Source: Capniomyces stellatus (Eukaryota; Kickxellomycota; Harpellomycetes; Harpellales; Legeriomycetaceae). Taken from it: a DNA stretch of 64,000 nucleotides. Positions 1 through 9,209 of the stretch are shown one piece after another (position 1 is the first letter of the stretch; every line of letters begins with the position of its first letter). Below the pieces are notes generated by a model, which was not told the DNA's origin, made no database searches, and was given only the letters and a program-made list of their open reading frames with translations. The stretch lies in the NCBI GenBank assembly GCA_001661515.1, contig LUVW01000003.1, positions 574,066-638,065 of the forward strand, read 5' to 3'. The position numbers were made by a program, and so were the translations under genes.

Positions 1-60
1 AGCTGAATTGATTTTACTCCAGCTGAATTGGTTTTACTCTAGCTGAATTAATTTTGAGCA
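1..60. repeat. 20-bp tandem repeat, three copies
   Basis: Three consecutive imperfect 20-base units beginning AGCTGAATT occupy 1-20, 21-40 and 41-60. The frame that would be needed for the kinase downstream is not open here, so this is most likely intron sequence of the truncated PAK gene. The window edge cuts the array, so the true copy number is unknown. Confidence 0.7.
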
Positions 61-131
61 CGTATGTTTGTATTTTTGTATGCCCGTGTTGTTATTAATT
101 GCAAAAATATGGTTGGTGAAACGTTATGTAG

Positions 132-1117
132 CTACCATTGTATCGAAGGCAGACCCAAAGGCTGCATACTCGAGAATCAAGAAGATTGGACAAGGGTAAG
201 TGTTGGTTTAGCAACTATAAAAGTGCAAATGCAAATACAAATACAAGTGCAAATACAAGTACAAGTACAAATACGACAATAGCAAAAGTAACATCTGATG
301 TGTGTGTGTATGCTTTGTTGTGCTGTTTATTAGGGCTTCTGGGAGTGTTTACATGGCCAAGTCGTTGATCAACAAGAAGATTGTGGCTATTAAGCAGATG
401 GACCTGAAGAACCAGCCACGAAAGGAGCTGCTGGTGAACGAGATTCTGGTGATGAAGGAATCGCAGCACAAGAACATTGTAAATTACGTGGAGTCGTTTT
501 TGGTGAACAAGACGGAGCTGTGGGTGGTGATGGAGTACATGAACGGGGGAGCGCTGACGGATGTGATAGACAACAACCAGATAAACGAGGCGCAGATTGC
601 AACGATTTCGCTGGAGGTGTGCCAGGGCCTGCACCACCTGCACAAGCAGAACATTATTCATCGGGACATCAAGTCGGACAACGTGCTGCTGGGCGACGAT
701 GGGCAGGTGAAGATTACGGATTTTGGGTTTTGTGCAAAGCTGTCTGAGCAGCGCAGCAAGAGGGCGACGATGGTGGGGACGCCGTACTGGATGGCGCCGG
801 AGGTGGTGAAGCAGAAGCCGTACGGACCAAAGGTGGATGTGTGGTCGCTGGGGATCATGGTGATAGAGATGATAGAGTCGGAGCCACCGTACCTGGACGA
901 GGAGCCGCTGAAGGCGCTGTACCTGATTGCGACCAATGGAACACCGGCGCTGAAGAACCCGGAGACGTTGAGCCGGCAAATCAAGTCGTTTTTGGCGGAG
1001 TGTCTTTGCGTGGATGTCGAAAGCAGGGCAACTATTTCGGAGCTTTTGGAGCAGGAGTTTATCACGAAGCTGGCGAGATCGACATCCATTCTACGACCGC
1101 TATTGGCTCAAAAGTAG
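132..1117 (+). CDS. Ste20/PAK-family serine/threonine kinase, 3' part
   Basis: This is the C-terminal catalytic domain of a p21-activated (PAK/Ste20/Cla4-type) kinase, which acts downstream of Cdc42/Rac in polarity and MAPK signalling. The exon 132-195 follows a TAG acceptor and ends in the glycine-rich loop (KKIGQG). Intron 196-333 has a GTAAGT donor and TTATTAG acceptor; exon 334-1117 resumes in phase with ASGSVY. Visible motifs in order are the ATP-binding lysine (VAIKQMDL), HRDIKSDN catalytic loop, DFGFCA, the PAK activation segment GTPYWMAPE, and the DVWSLGIM helix. The end is complete (TAG at 1115-1117). The N-terminal regulatory part (CRIB, possibly PH) lies off the left edge, so PAK1/Ste20 cannot be separated from Cla4. 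Neighbours are unrelated. The exon is clearly G-richer than C on the coding strand. Confidence 0.95.
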
Positions 1118-1887
1118 ACTTTGCCGTTGTCACTTGGCAGTATATTTATAAGTTTTGTCTGTTTAAATCCAATCAAATGGTCATATTTTAGATGCCTATT
1201 TGGTTGAGGTATATTTTTATACTATTATTTTTATACAATTCCATTTACTTTTTATCCGTCTTACTACTTTTGTTTTTCCCTTTTTCTACTTTCATTCCAG
1301 CTCCTTTCTTTTCTTTGCGTTTTATATATAATCTTGCATTTTTATGATTCTTTTTACATACGAATATTAATAATTATCTAATTGCTTTAGCTTTATTGTT
1401 CACGTTAATCGTTTAGCAAAGTTTCATTAGTACATCTTTTTTTTTTTTGTTCAAGAAACATTTAACTCTTTAGTTTGATTCATTGGCACATTTGAGTAGG
1501 TTGGTGATTTTGATGTTCAGTCACGTTTTGGTCGACAATAGGATTCTCATTCCACAAATTTCGCAGTGATTAATTATTGTACATCATTTGCCATATTTAA
1601 TTACTCTTTCCTATTTTTCATATTTTTTCAATTTTACTGTGACAATCCTATAATACAATGCACTTGTTTGAGACTATTGTATTTAAGATAATATATCCAT
1701 TACTATTGACAATAGTTGGTTAAAAGCTGTAATTGAAACGATAGCGTACACCGGCAATACCAACAACTTCAAAAAACTTGTTCTCGGCCACTGTCTACAG
1801 CCTAGGGACGTTTGCTGGTTATCTCCCTTCCATTTTACAATTTCAATCGGTAAATAAAAATACATATGACCTCTGGCAAAAAAGTAA
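1118..1887. other. Intergenic, PAK 3' flank
   Basis: T/C-rich sequence directly after the kinase stop codon, with several T-runs (for example around 1438-1450). It probably contains the kinase 3' UTR and terminator. No open frame here looks like a protein. Confidence 0.5.
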
Positions 1888-1959
1888 CTCCACAACGGGG
1901 AATCGAACCCCGGCCACGACGGTGAGAGCGTCGGATCCTAGCCACTAGACCATTGCGGA
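1888..1959 (-). tRNA. tRNA-Glu (CTC)
   Basis: On the minus strand the sequence folds as a 72-nt cloverleaf. The 7-bp acceptor stem pairs TCCGCAA with TTGTGGA (one G-T wobble), the D-arm includes GGTCTAGTGGCTAGGAT, the anticodon stem is CGACG/CGTCG with loop CTCTCAC (anticodon CTC at 1924-1926), and the T-arm carries GGTTCGATTCC. It closely resembles the eukaryotic tRNA-Glu(CTC) pattern, including internal A and B boxes for RNA polymerase III. There is no intron. The discriminator base is G on the minus strand at 1888. Plus-strand T-runs upstream of 1888 are not prominent, so the terminator is not obvious. Confidence 0.95.
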
Positions 1960-2636
1960 CAACTGGAAGCGCACACATTTCCAAGCCCATAAATACTTTG
2001 AATATTTTAATTTGTTTGAACCTAGTCTATCAAATCTTTTGGCTTTGTTCATTATGTTTTGTTAAATTCTCTTAACAAGTCTGTTTACATCTTTATACAC
2101 AACTTAATATTGTTTAAATATGATGTCGTAACTTGCACCTTATAGCTCGATTCTTCGAATAGCCCGAAATTTGGCTCTTTTCCTTGGTTAGTTTTGAAAT
2201 CGACTGGAATATTATAACTCTTAGTAATTTCAAATAAAAGTAATGTTCAAAAATTAACTAATCAAAAAACCTCAAAATTAATATATAGTCCCCATAAGCC
2301 AAGCAAAGAAATTTTATTCTACTGGAATTAGTACATATAATGTTTGAGAGCTGCCTATTGGATGTTTCTTTATCAGTAGAAATATTTAACAATATTTTTT
2401 TACGAGCATCTAAATTTCCCATACTGATGAGTTAATATTTAATGTGTGTTTTTTATTAAACATACATTTTATATTCGAATTGCGGTGTCGGACCAGACAA
2501 TGTTCAAGATCTGGGGAAAAAAATTATTTTTTTCTCGGCGCTGTTAAAACAATCGCTCTTGATCCATAATGAAAGACGATCACCTGAACTTCGCTACAAT
2601 CCCATTGTAATATAAAAATTAATAATAATAAGATGC
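1960..2636. other. Intergenic, no gene seen
   Basis: AT-rich sequence between the tRNA and the first LINE fragment. No convincing open frame, RNA or repeat was recognised. A slightly GC-richer patch at about 2480-2610 might be older transposon sequence, but I cannot assign it. Confidence 0.4.
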
Positions 2637-3150
2637 AAGAATAAAGTTTTTGTTTATTGTGTCGATAAAGACATCCTGCAACGATAGAATATATTTCTAT
2701 GTGTGCTTATAACAGTGGTATGAGGAAGAAGAGTCGACACTTACGTCCAACTCAGCTCGTAATAAGCTGATGGGAAAGTTACTTGAGGGGAGGAGAGACT
2801 AAAGATGGAAGTTTCTGTTATCCAAAAGAAAGAACTCGAGCACTCTGCCTTCATGACGCTTTCAGCAGTCTCACTCCTGACTTTAACACGTACAACCTGA
2901 TTGTTAAAACTGGAAGATGATGGTAAATAACCAGTTCCTATGATCCAAATTCATCAAGCCATGTTTATCTGTAGTGGGAGGAGAGATAATAGGATAATAA
3001 TTAATCATATTTTTGAGCCTATTAACATTACAGTTATTATGGGGCAAAATGTTGGGAATAAAAGCATGTACCTGTGCCAGCCTGCAGCTGTTATCAACAC
3101 CTTTAAAAATATTTTGTCAATTCTGTCAATAAAAAAAAAGTATAGTCTAG
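2637..3150 (+). mobile_element. LINE-like retroelement 3' fragment, copy 1 (internally deleted)
   Basis: The segment is homologous by eye to 58688-59790. Shared landmarks in the same order are AGAATAAAGTT, GTCGATAA, ACAGTGGTATGAGGA, GAGTCGACA, CAACTC.GCTCGTAATAAGCTG, TATCCAAAAGAAAGAA, ATGTTTATCTGTAGTGGG, GCCAACCTGCAG-like and TTTTGTCAAT. Between GTCGACA and CAACTC this copy lacks about 590 bases that the copy at 58.7 kb has, including the zinc-knuckle coding part. It ends with an A-rich stretch after 3130. No intact coding frame remains. Confidence 0.75.
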
Positions 3151-3833
3151 TACTGAAAGTAAATAATGATAAACTGTACCATTTACAATCAAGCCGATTT
3201 CATAGTGTTAAAGTGTTGTTTAGAAATATAAGGATACCGTGGAAATCAGACTGATTCAACATAAAACAGTTCAGTTCAACATGAAACAGTCCGACCCAAT
3301 ATAAAACAGATAGAAAAACAAAAAACCACGGCTAAACACAAAAAAGAGCATAACTATGTTTAAACCACCAACTATTGGCAAGTTTAACGGCTAAACTTCA
3401 GGGTTAATACTATAAAAATAGTAAAGAGTTCTGGAAGCAAGGAAATCAGGTATATATCACACCTGATGATCCTATCTCTCCCCAACCAGCAACCCTACAG
3501 CAGCATGTAGCATTGGAATTGAGCCGACCAAGTATTACTAGAAAGACATGACTTTTACAAACAATAATATGAGAATGTTAGCCGAAAAGTGTATTTACAT
3601 TATAGAAAAGACAAAAACAAGAGTATATAATATAAAATATAGGGTATAGAGTATAGAGTATGTTTTGTAGAGCTAAAAGTGAGACTCAAGTTGGGTCTGA
3701 TTCTTTTAATTTTGGCTTGTGGTTTATTTGTATAAATACCGAGTGAAAACTACTGTTTTTATTTCCTCAATTCTAAACCAATTTCAAGTAGTAACATCAG
3801 CAAAAAGCAAAAAGCAAACCAATATTATCAGCC
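3151..3833. other. Intergenic, protease 5' flank with small repeats
   Basis: Holds three imperfect units of about 21 bases at 3252-3310 (each containing ACA[TA].AAACAG), a short GTATAGA repeat near 3645-3662, and the protease promoter region. No other gene was seen. Confidence 0.5.
3731..3738 (+). promoter_or_regulatory. TATA-like box of the secreted protease
   Basis: TATAAATA lies about 100 bases upstream of the chosen ATG at 3834. The spacing and orientation fit a core promoter. Only the sequence match supports this. Confidence 0.4.
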
Positions 3834-5522
3834 ATGAAGGTCAGCACAATCAGCGTTCTAGTCAGTTTCTCATTGGCATCAGTGTCAGGATCCTGGATTT
3901 CGGATCTGAGGTCGGATACGGTAAGCCAGGGAAGTAGCTCTGGAGAAGGACAAAGCTTAAGCAAGAGGATCATAGGAGGTGGTGAGATCGAGCTAGAAGA
4001 TGTGCCGTACATTGTTTTTTTATACTACTCAGTAAAAGACAGTGAAGAACCTGCTATAAACCAATGTGGAGGATCAATAATTTCAAAAAGTTATATTCTT
4101 ACGGCTGCGCATTGTGTTGAAGATTATCTGAAAGATATGAATAATTTAGAAATTGAGATATCGGCCAATTCAAAGCTCGGTTTTGCGAGTGAAGCAAAAA
4201 AGTTTAAAGCGAGTAAAGTCATAATGCACCACAATTACCGTGATGTGATGTATGGGTATGATATTGCGCTGATACGAGTCGACGATGTGGAATTCCATAA
4301 TCTTGGAATAAAGTGTGCCAAGATTTACAATCGTGGAGTTGATTCCTCATACAAAGTCAAAGTTGCTGGGTGGGGTAAGACCTCTAAGGATGAAATACTT
4401 GTTGCAGGAGGTCCATTGAAGGCAGCGGATGTGAGTCTTATTAGTAGAAGCGATGTTTTCAAGTACTTTACAGTTGAGAAACACATACCCTACAGTGCAT
4501 TGTTTTACTACAACAAGGGTGATGGAGAAGCAGCTGGCGGGGATTCGGGAGGACCAGTGTACTTGCCTGAATACGAAAACGCAATAGTTGGATTGGTTTC
4601 TTTTGAAAATAATCTAACCATCACTGATGAGTTTAAAAACGCAGGTTTTGATGATATATTAAAAAGTACTCGAGTTGTTTCCATAGACACAAAGTTGAAA
4701 AACCATGTGGACTGGGTTCTGGAAGAAGCAGAACTTGAACCAAAAGACGTTCTTAAACACCCAGAAGAGTATGACTCGTGGAAGAAGGATAAGGATTCCA
4801 AAATTTTAAGAATAAATGAGGGATATGAGAATATTCGTCAGGTTGTGGAAGCAGAAGCGTTTACCGAGGGTCTTGCCGAGCAGGCAGCAGCAGGGCTTTT
4901 AAAAGCCACAAAAGTATACATAAAGAAAATTGTTGACGAAACGTTAACTTCAGATTTAGGATATTACGAAGGTAATTTAATTAAAGAGATTAAAATTCTT
5001 GAGATTAAGACGATGGCGATGATCGATGATGATGTAAAGAAGGACAAAGACGAAAGAGAGGGAGTTGATGTGATTTTGAATGGGGTGCTAGAAACTATGG
5101 ATGCTAGTTTATATGATCCAAATTCACCAGTCTACAAATGCAAAATGTGCACAGAGATAGATTTTGCTGGTATGATTGAACAGTACATAAATGATGGGGT
5201 CAGTGAAAGATCTGCTTTTGTAGATAGTGAAGTAAGGGTCAACGTAATGAAGCTGTGGAAAGGCGTGGATGTTGATGATTCAGATTATTTATACTATTTT
5301 CAGGAAACTATGATTGGACAGTCTAATATTGTAATTTCAAAGGAACTTAAACGTATATTTGAACAATACCGTATTCAAATATCAGAAGAGACGGAAGTTG
5401 CTTTCAATGAACTAAATTTGGATCAACTTGCCTCACGTAAACTCGAGACTTCGAAAAGACTGCTTAAGGACTTTGGTGATAAAATTAGGAGATATTACCT
5501 CGAAGAGGCAACAAAATCTTAG
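3834..5522 (+). CDS. Secreted trypsin-like (S1) serine protease with a 260-residue C-terminal extension
   Basis: An intronless 562-residue protein. The start was chosen because it gives a clean signal peptide (about 1-19), followed by a propeptide ending at Lys44-Arg45 before the mature N-terminus IIGG. The chymotrypsin-fold triad is visible: His93 in LTAAHC, Asp143 in YDIALIRV and Ser238 in GGDSGGP, so it should be an active secreted endopeptidase. Cys78 and Cys94 match the conserved 42-58 disulfide. The cysteine that normally sits four residues before the catalytic serine (191) is alanine, and position 189, the specificity residue, reads Glu, so the primary specificity cannot be assumed to be trypsin-like. 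Residues from about 298 to 562 form a charged, probably helical domain that I do not recognise; it contains a CKMC motif. Most S1 proteases end after about 250 residues. The gene lies between LINE fragments. Confidence 0.95.
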   Translation: MKVSTISVLVSFSLASVSGSWISDLRSDTVSQGSSSGEGQSLSKRIIGGGEIELEDVPYIVFLYYSVKDSEEPAINQCGGSIISKSYILTAAHCVEDYLKDMNNLEIEISANSKLGFASEAKKFKASKVIMHHNYRDVMYGYDIALIRVDDVEFHNLGIKCAKIYNRGVDSSYKVKVAGWGKTSKDEILVAGGPLKAADVSLISRSDVFKYFTVEKHIPYSALFYYNKGDGEAAGGDSGGPVYLPEYENAIVGLVSFENNLTITDEFKNAGFDDILKSTRVVSIDTKLKNHVDWVLEEAELEPKDVLKHPEEYDSWKKDKDSKILRINEGYENIRQVVEAEAFTEGLAEQAAAGLLKATKVYIKKIVDETLTSDLGYYEGNLIKEIKILEIKTMAMIDDDVKKDKDEREGVDVILNGVLETMDASLYDPNSPVYKCKMCTEIDFAGMIEQYINDGVSERSAFVDSEVRVNVMKLWKGVDVDDSDYLYYFQETMIGQSNIVISKELKRIFEQYRIQISEETEVAFNELNLDQLASRKLETSKRLLKDFGDKIRRYYLEEATKS

Positions 5523-5686
5523 TAGAGGTTTTACTTTTATTATTTAGTTTTACAGTGCATTTCACATACTTGGAGATGATGTGTGTCAAAATGAAGGATT
5601 TAGCGCCTTGATGTAATGATTTTACAGTTTTATCTTATTATTAATAATTGGAATTAAATAAATCAAGAAAAAAAAAGAAAAATAAC
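5523..5686. terminator. Protease 3' UTR
   Basis: Short AT-rich flank with AATTAAATAAAT and an A-rich run before the LINE fragment; a likely polyadenylation region. No discrete signal can be proved. Confidence 0.3.
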
Positions 5687-5962
5687 CTGACCGCTCAGGC
5701 TCGATGAAGCTTGTAACAGCCTTATTCCTGACATTAAATTGCGCAACCCGATTACCAGGGCTCGATGAGGTTAGTACAACACCAGCCCCACTGAACCAAC
5801 GCTGACAAGGTACGGTGTCTCTAGAGGGACGACATGGAGTAGGATAGTATTTGAAATAGCCAAATTTTTTTAGATAGTGTTCCACTAGCTTTGTAATACT
5901 TTACACTATTGAATTATTGAACCCATAATAAAAAGTAAATAATAAATTATTCAATTGCTGGG
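5687..5962 (+). mobile_element. LINE-like retroelement 3' fragment, copy 2
   Basis: The segment begins with CTCGATGA, GCGCAACCCGATTACCA and CTCGATGAGGTTAGTACA, which match 59490-59570. It continues past CCAGCCCCACTGAACCAA into a region shared better with 8566-8725 (GGTACGGTGTC, CTAGAGG, ACATGGAGTAGGAT, GTATT, TATTGAACCCAT). The tail is A-rich. It is a non-coding 3'-end remnant lying immediately after the protease gene. Confidence 0.75.
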
Positions 5963-6585
5963 GTGTTTGGAGATTTTATATTACAGAAAAAGTTGGTATA
6001 ATAATAATCGACGCTGGGCACGACGGTAAACTACCGAGTAGAGCCTTTAGCTATCTCATCAGAGATTGTTCTAGGCTTTACTCCAAGTGTTATTATGTTG
6101 AATTATCAGTTGCGATACAAACCAAACTTTGAAATCATATGTATACTATGCATAAAATTTCAGAGCAATTTACACTTAAAGAAAAATAATAAACTCAGAA
6201 AAATCTGTAAAAGGTTAGAGACAGATGTAGATGCTGCACATGTAACAGTAGTATATCAGGGTATTATACTGTAATTGCGGTCAGCAGGTGTTCTATAGAT
6301 CCCAAATTTGCACCTTACCACATATTAGAAACTCAGCTTTGTGAAAAAGAACAAACGATTTCAAAAGATACGGCGTATTCATAATGTATTTTGTAAAAAT
6401 GCTCAGCTTAATGATTTTGGCTAGCTCTTAAAATTTGTGTGCTTTGTTTTTTCAGAGTATTTAAACAGCCAGTTCAAACAACCAACCCAAAATAAATATT
6501 ATTTTAGCCATAGTCTTTGTCAATTTGATTCATACTCGTAAAATAAATAAACAAATAAATGAAGCAAAGTATCAAGAAGTAAGAA
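5963..6585. other. Intergenic, ankyrin gene 5' flank
   Basis: AT-rich, with a GC-richer patch at about 6008-6075 that might be another old element but matches nothing else I can see in the window. A TATTTAAA sequence at about 6459-6466 lies about 120 bases before the ankyrin ATG and could be a core promoter. No gene was seen. Confidence 0.4.
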
Positions 6586-8399
6586 ATGAGTGTTAATAAT
6601 TCGTACAAAAAAATCCCTGAAACGATCTTGTCAGAGATATTTGTTCTAGCACAAACATCATCGATATCGACAGTGTCAAAGTCAATGTACATTGCTTCGC
6701 AACTCAACAGCACAAAGAAGCGGTACTTGCTGAATTCAATTGGATATGAAGCGACGTTAGCACGAATGGATAGGTGTTCTGGATCTCGTTTCACTAGGTT
6801 GCTGAGGAACGAAGAACTGGCGTTGAGTATACTTCGTGCAAGCAGAAACAACTCGTATCTTAGTATATTCAAATTATCAATCAAGCATGGGTGGAGCAAA
6901 ATATTTATTAGTTTGATAAAGATGTATATAGTTGTTGAAACCAAAACCAACAGCATATTAGCAGATAATCTTTATTTGGATAAGTACAAGAAGCACAAAT
7001 TGGATTTGGGCGGTAGCCTTTACAGTGGGACAATAAATGTGCCTGCAGAAAAGGACGGTGTTATTTTGGAATTGTTGTGTACTAGTATTTATGATTCATT
7101 AAGAAATAAAACAATGTTTGATAGCAAACGTTATTGCAGAATGGCAAGTGCATTGCTTAGTATTAAAGATTGTGATATCGTAAGCGAAGATACAGTGAAA
7201 ACCTTGGGGCTCGATATTGACAAATCTAAACTTATAGATTCAAGAGAGTACAAGTTTATGGTTTCATACTTGATTTACTTGGGTTCTGAATCTGTTGACT
7301 TTGATCTGGCTAAACAGTATATTGGCAGTGGAATGACATTTACTAAGGGTGAGTTGGACGAAATAAATGAAAATCAAGTTTATAGCGAAGATAGAATTAA
7401 GTTTGATTTGTTATTAAATATTGAGCTTTTGGACGCGACAGTCAATCTTTCAAACCATATTATTATAAACACAATTTCTTGGGATAATCAGGAAGAATTT
7501 GAGCAACTGATCGATAGAGGCCTGACGAGTCATGAAGCAGATCACTTGCTTGCCAAGTGTATAGAGAATAAGTATTTTAAAGCATGCGGAATTGATGATG
7601 TCGATCTGGTGGGTATCTTGATTGGCCAAGGTGTAAAGTTATGCCAGGAACGGTTTAGTGAAGCTAGTAAACCGTGTGAATATAGTATGGAAAAGACAGA
7701 TTACCACTTTTCGAGTAAGCTAGGTATATTGCCTTTAACAACGCGTGAAGAGATAATATATGCAATTGATATAGGTGGGCTAAATTTAGTAAAGCATATT
7801 GTTAGAAGTAACGGAGTAAGCCAAATAGTGATTTTAACAAATTTCAAATATCATTTTGAGACCATTGAGAGTAAAATGATACAACTGCTAATAAATAATG
7901 GAGCCAATATTAATGAGTTTCACGGGAATGTTTTGAGAAAGGCTGTTACTTCAGGCAATGTTGACATAGTGGAGCTTCTGATCAAGAATGGGTTTGATCT
8001 AAAGAATGAGCTGCAAAATGGAATTGTGGAGGCTTGTAGGTACAATAGTATTCCAATGATCAGATTTCTGATAAAAAATGGAGCAGATCCTAACTCCCAT
8101 GGCGGATTGGCTATGAAAAGGGCAGTTGAGTTGGGACATGTTGACATAGTCAGATTTCTGATCGAAAATGGAGCAGATTCTAATTCCCATGGCTGTTTGA
8201 TTATGAAAAGGCAGTTAAGCTGGGACATGTTGACATGTTGGAGTTTCTGGTCAAAAATATTTTTAATACTATTTCTCATGATGGTTGGGTTATTAAAAGG
8301 TTGGTTGAGCTGGGGCTTGTTGGTATTATTGATTATTTGGTTAATATGTATGCAAGACTAGATCGTTTCCCCAATAAGAGTAAGGCATATTGTATATGA
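6586..8399 (+). pseudogene. F-box-like/ankyrin-repeat protein with a 3' frameshift
   Basis: The ATG at 6586 opens a frame that runs to 8361 (591 codons). The N-terminus (about residues 8-40, IPETILSEIFVLAQ followed by VSKSMYIAS) resembles an F-box helix pair, suggesting an SCF substrate adaptor, but this match is weak. The middle is unrecognised. From about residue 380 ankyrin repeats are clear (ELLIKNG, RFLIKNGADPN, AVELGHVDIV). Two adjacent units of 30 codons, from 8062 and 8152, are nearly identical in DNA. The second has GG at 8210-8211 where the first has GGG at 8120-8122. After this point the annotated frame turns into unlikely Trp/Leu-rich sequence, while the +1-shifted frame keeps ankyrin character (LGHVD, EFLVKN) to a TGA at 8397-8399. 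So either the last roughly 60 residues are frameshifted in a decaying gene, or the base is a sequencing error. LINE fragments flank it on both sides. Confidence 0.85.
8062..8240 (+). repeat. Two tandem 90-bp ankyrin-encoding units
   Basis: Unit one is 8062-8151 (90 bases) and unit two 8152-8240 (89 bases). They share most positions, including AGATTTCTGAT, AATGGAGCAGAT, TCCCATGGC and GGGACATGTTGACAT. The missing base in the second unit is the frameshift described for the host gene. Such closeness suggests a recent duplication of one ankyrin repeat. Confidence 0.85.
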
Positions 8400-8565
8400 T
8401 ATTCAAATAGTTTTAAGTGGGGTTTATAAGAAACCTGCCTCAGTAATTATTACGAATTTTGAGAACCAGAACTGCGGGATTTTTCTATTATGTTGTGGAA
8501 TATTATCTTAGTATTTATTATTTTTATAATCACAAATTGGTAAATAAACAGCTTTATCTCTTTAC

Positions 8566-8725
8566 TAACACTGAACCAACGCCTCCAAGGTACGGTGTCC
8601 CTAGAGGAACAACATGGAGTAGGATGGTATTTGATATGTCACTTTTTTTAAATAATGTTCTACTAGTTTTGTAGTATTTTATAGAATTGTATTATTGAAC
8701 CCATTGCAAAAGGTAAAAAAAATAA
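8566..8725 (+). mobile_element. LINE-like retroelement 3' fragment, copy 3
   Basis: Starts at CACTGAACCAACGC and follows copy 2 closely (AAGGTACGGTGTCCCTAGAGG, ACATGGAGTAGGAT, GTATTTGA, TTGTAGTATTTTA, TATTGAACCCATTGCAAAAGG), ending in an A-rich tail. Only about 160 bases are preserved, consistent with 5' truncation typical of LINE insertion. It sits just after the ankyrin gene. Confidence 0.7.
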
Positions 8726-9209
8726 AAACTCGAATTCTTTAACAAAAAATAATCCGATCAATAAAATTCAATTGGTGAGAATTAAACGGAATGTAAAAAA
8801 AAAAAAAAACCAGGACACGAAAAAAAAAAAAAAATCAAATTGGTAGAATGAAAAAAAATACGCTGGTAGGAATTGAAAATACATAGTAAACAAAGTGACC
8901 AGGATATTTTAATTTTTTTTTTGCTTGATAAAAAGGAAAATAAAGATTCAAAGCTTTTTTTTTTGAAGTGTAAATTCTCCAAGAACTTTTTTAAAAAAAA
9001 ATTATAGATTGATCAAACAAATGTCAAAATAGAAACACGAAACAGAGGAATATTCGAGTGAGGAAAAACTTTTAAAATAGAATAATTTAGGTAAGAAGAA
9101 TAATACCAAAAGGAAAAGAAAGGAAAAAAGAAAAGAACAGGCAGGCATACAAGCAAACAGAGAATATCGAAGCTATAGGGAAAATTGCAAGTAGAATAAG
9201 TAGGAAAAT
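8726..9209. other. ELP1 5' flank, purine-rich
   Basis: Strongly A/G-rich on the ELP1 coding strand, with several A-runs of 10-15 bases. Presumably holds the ELP1 promoter and 5' UTR. No gene was seen. Confidence 0.5.

Noticed and set aside
64..368. Short plus-strand frames upstream of and within the first PAK intron
   Set aside because: They cross the splice sites that the kinase frame requires and read microsatellite-like intron sequence.
215..979. 254-codon minus-strand open frame
   Set aside because: It lies antisense to the PAK kinase exons and has a His/Leu/Arg-rich composition caused by the G-rich coding strand. No independent gene features.
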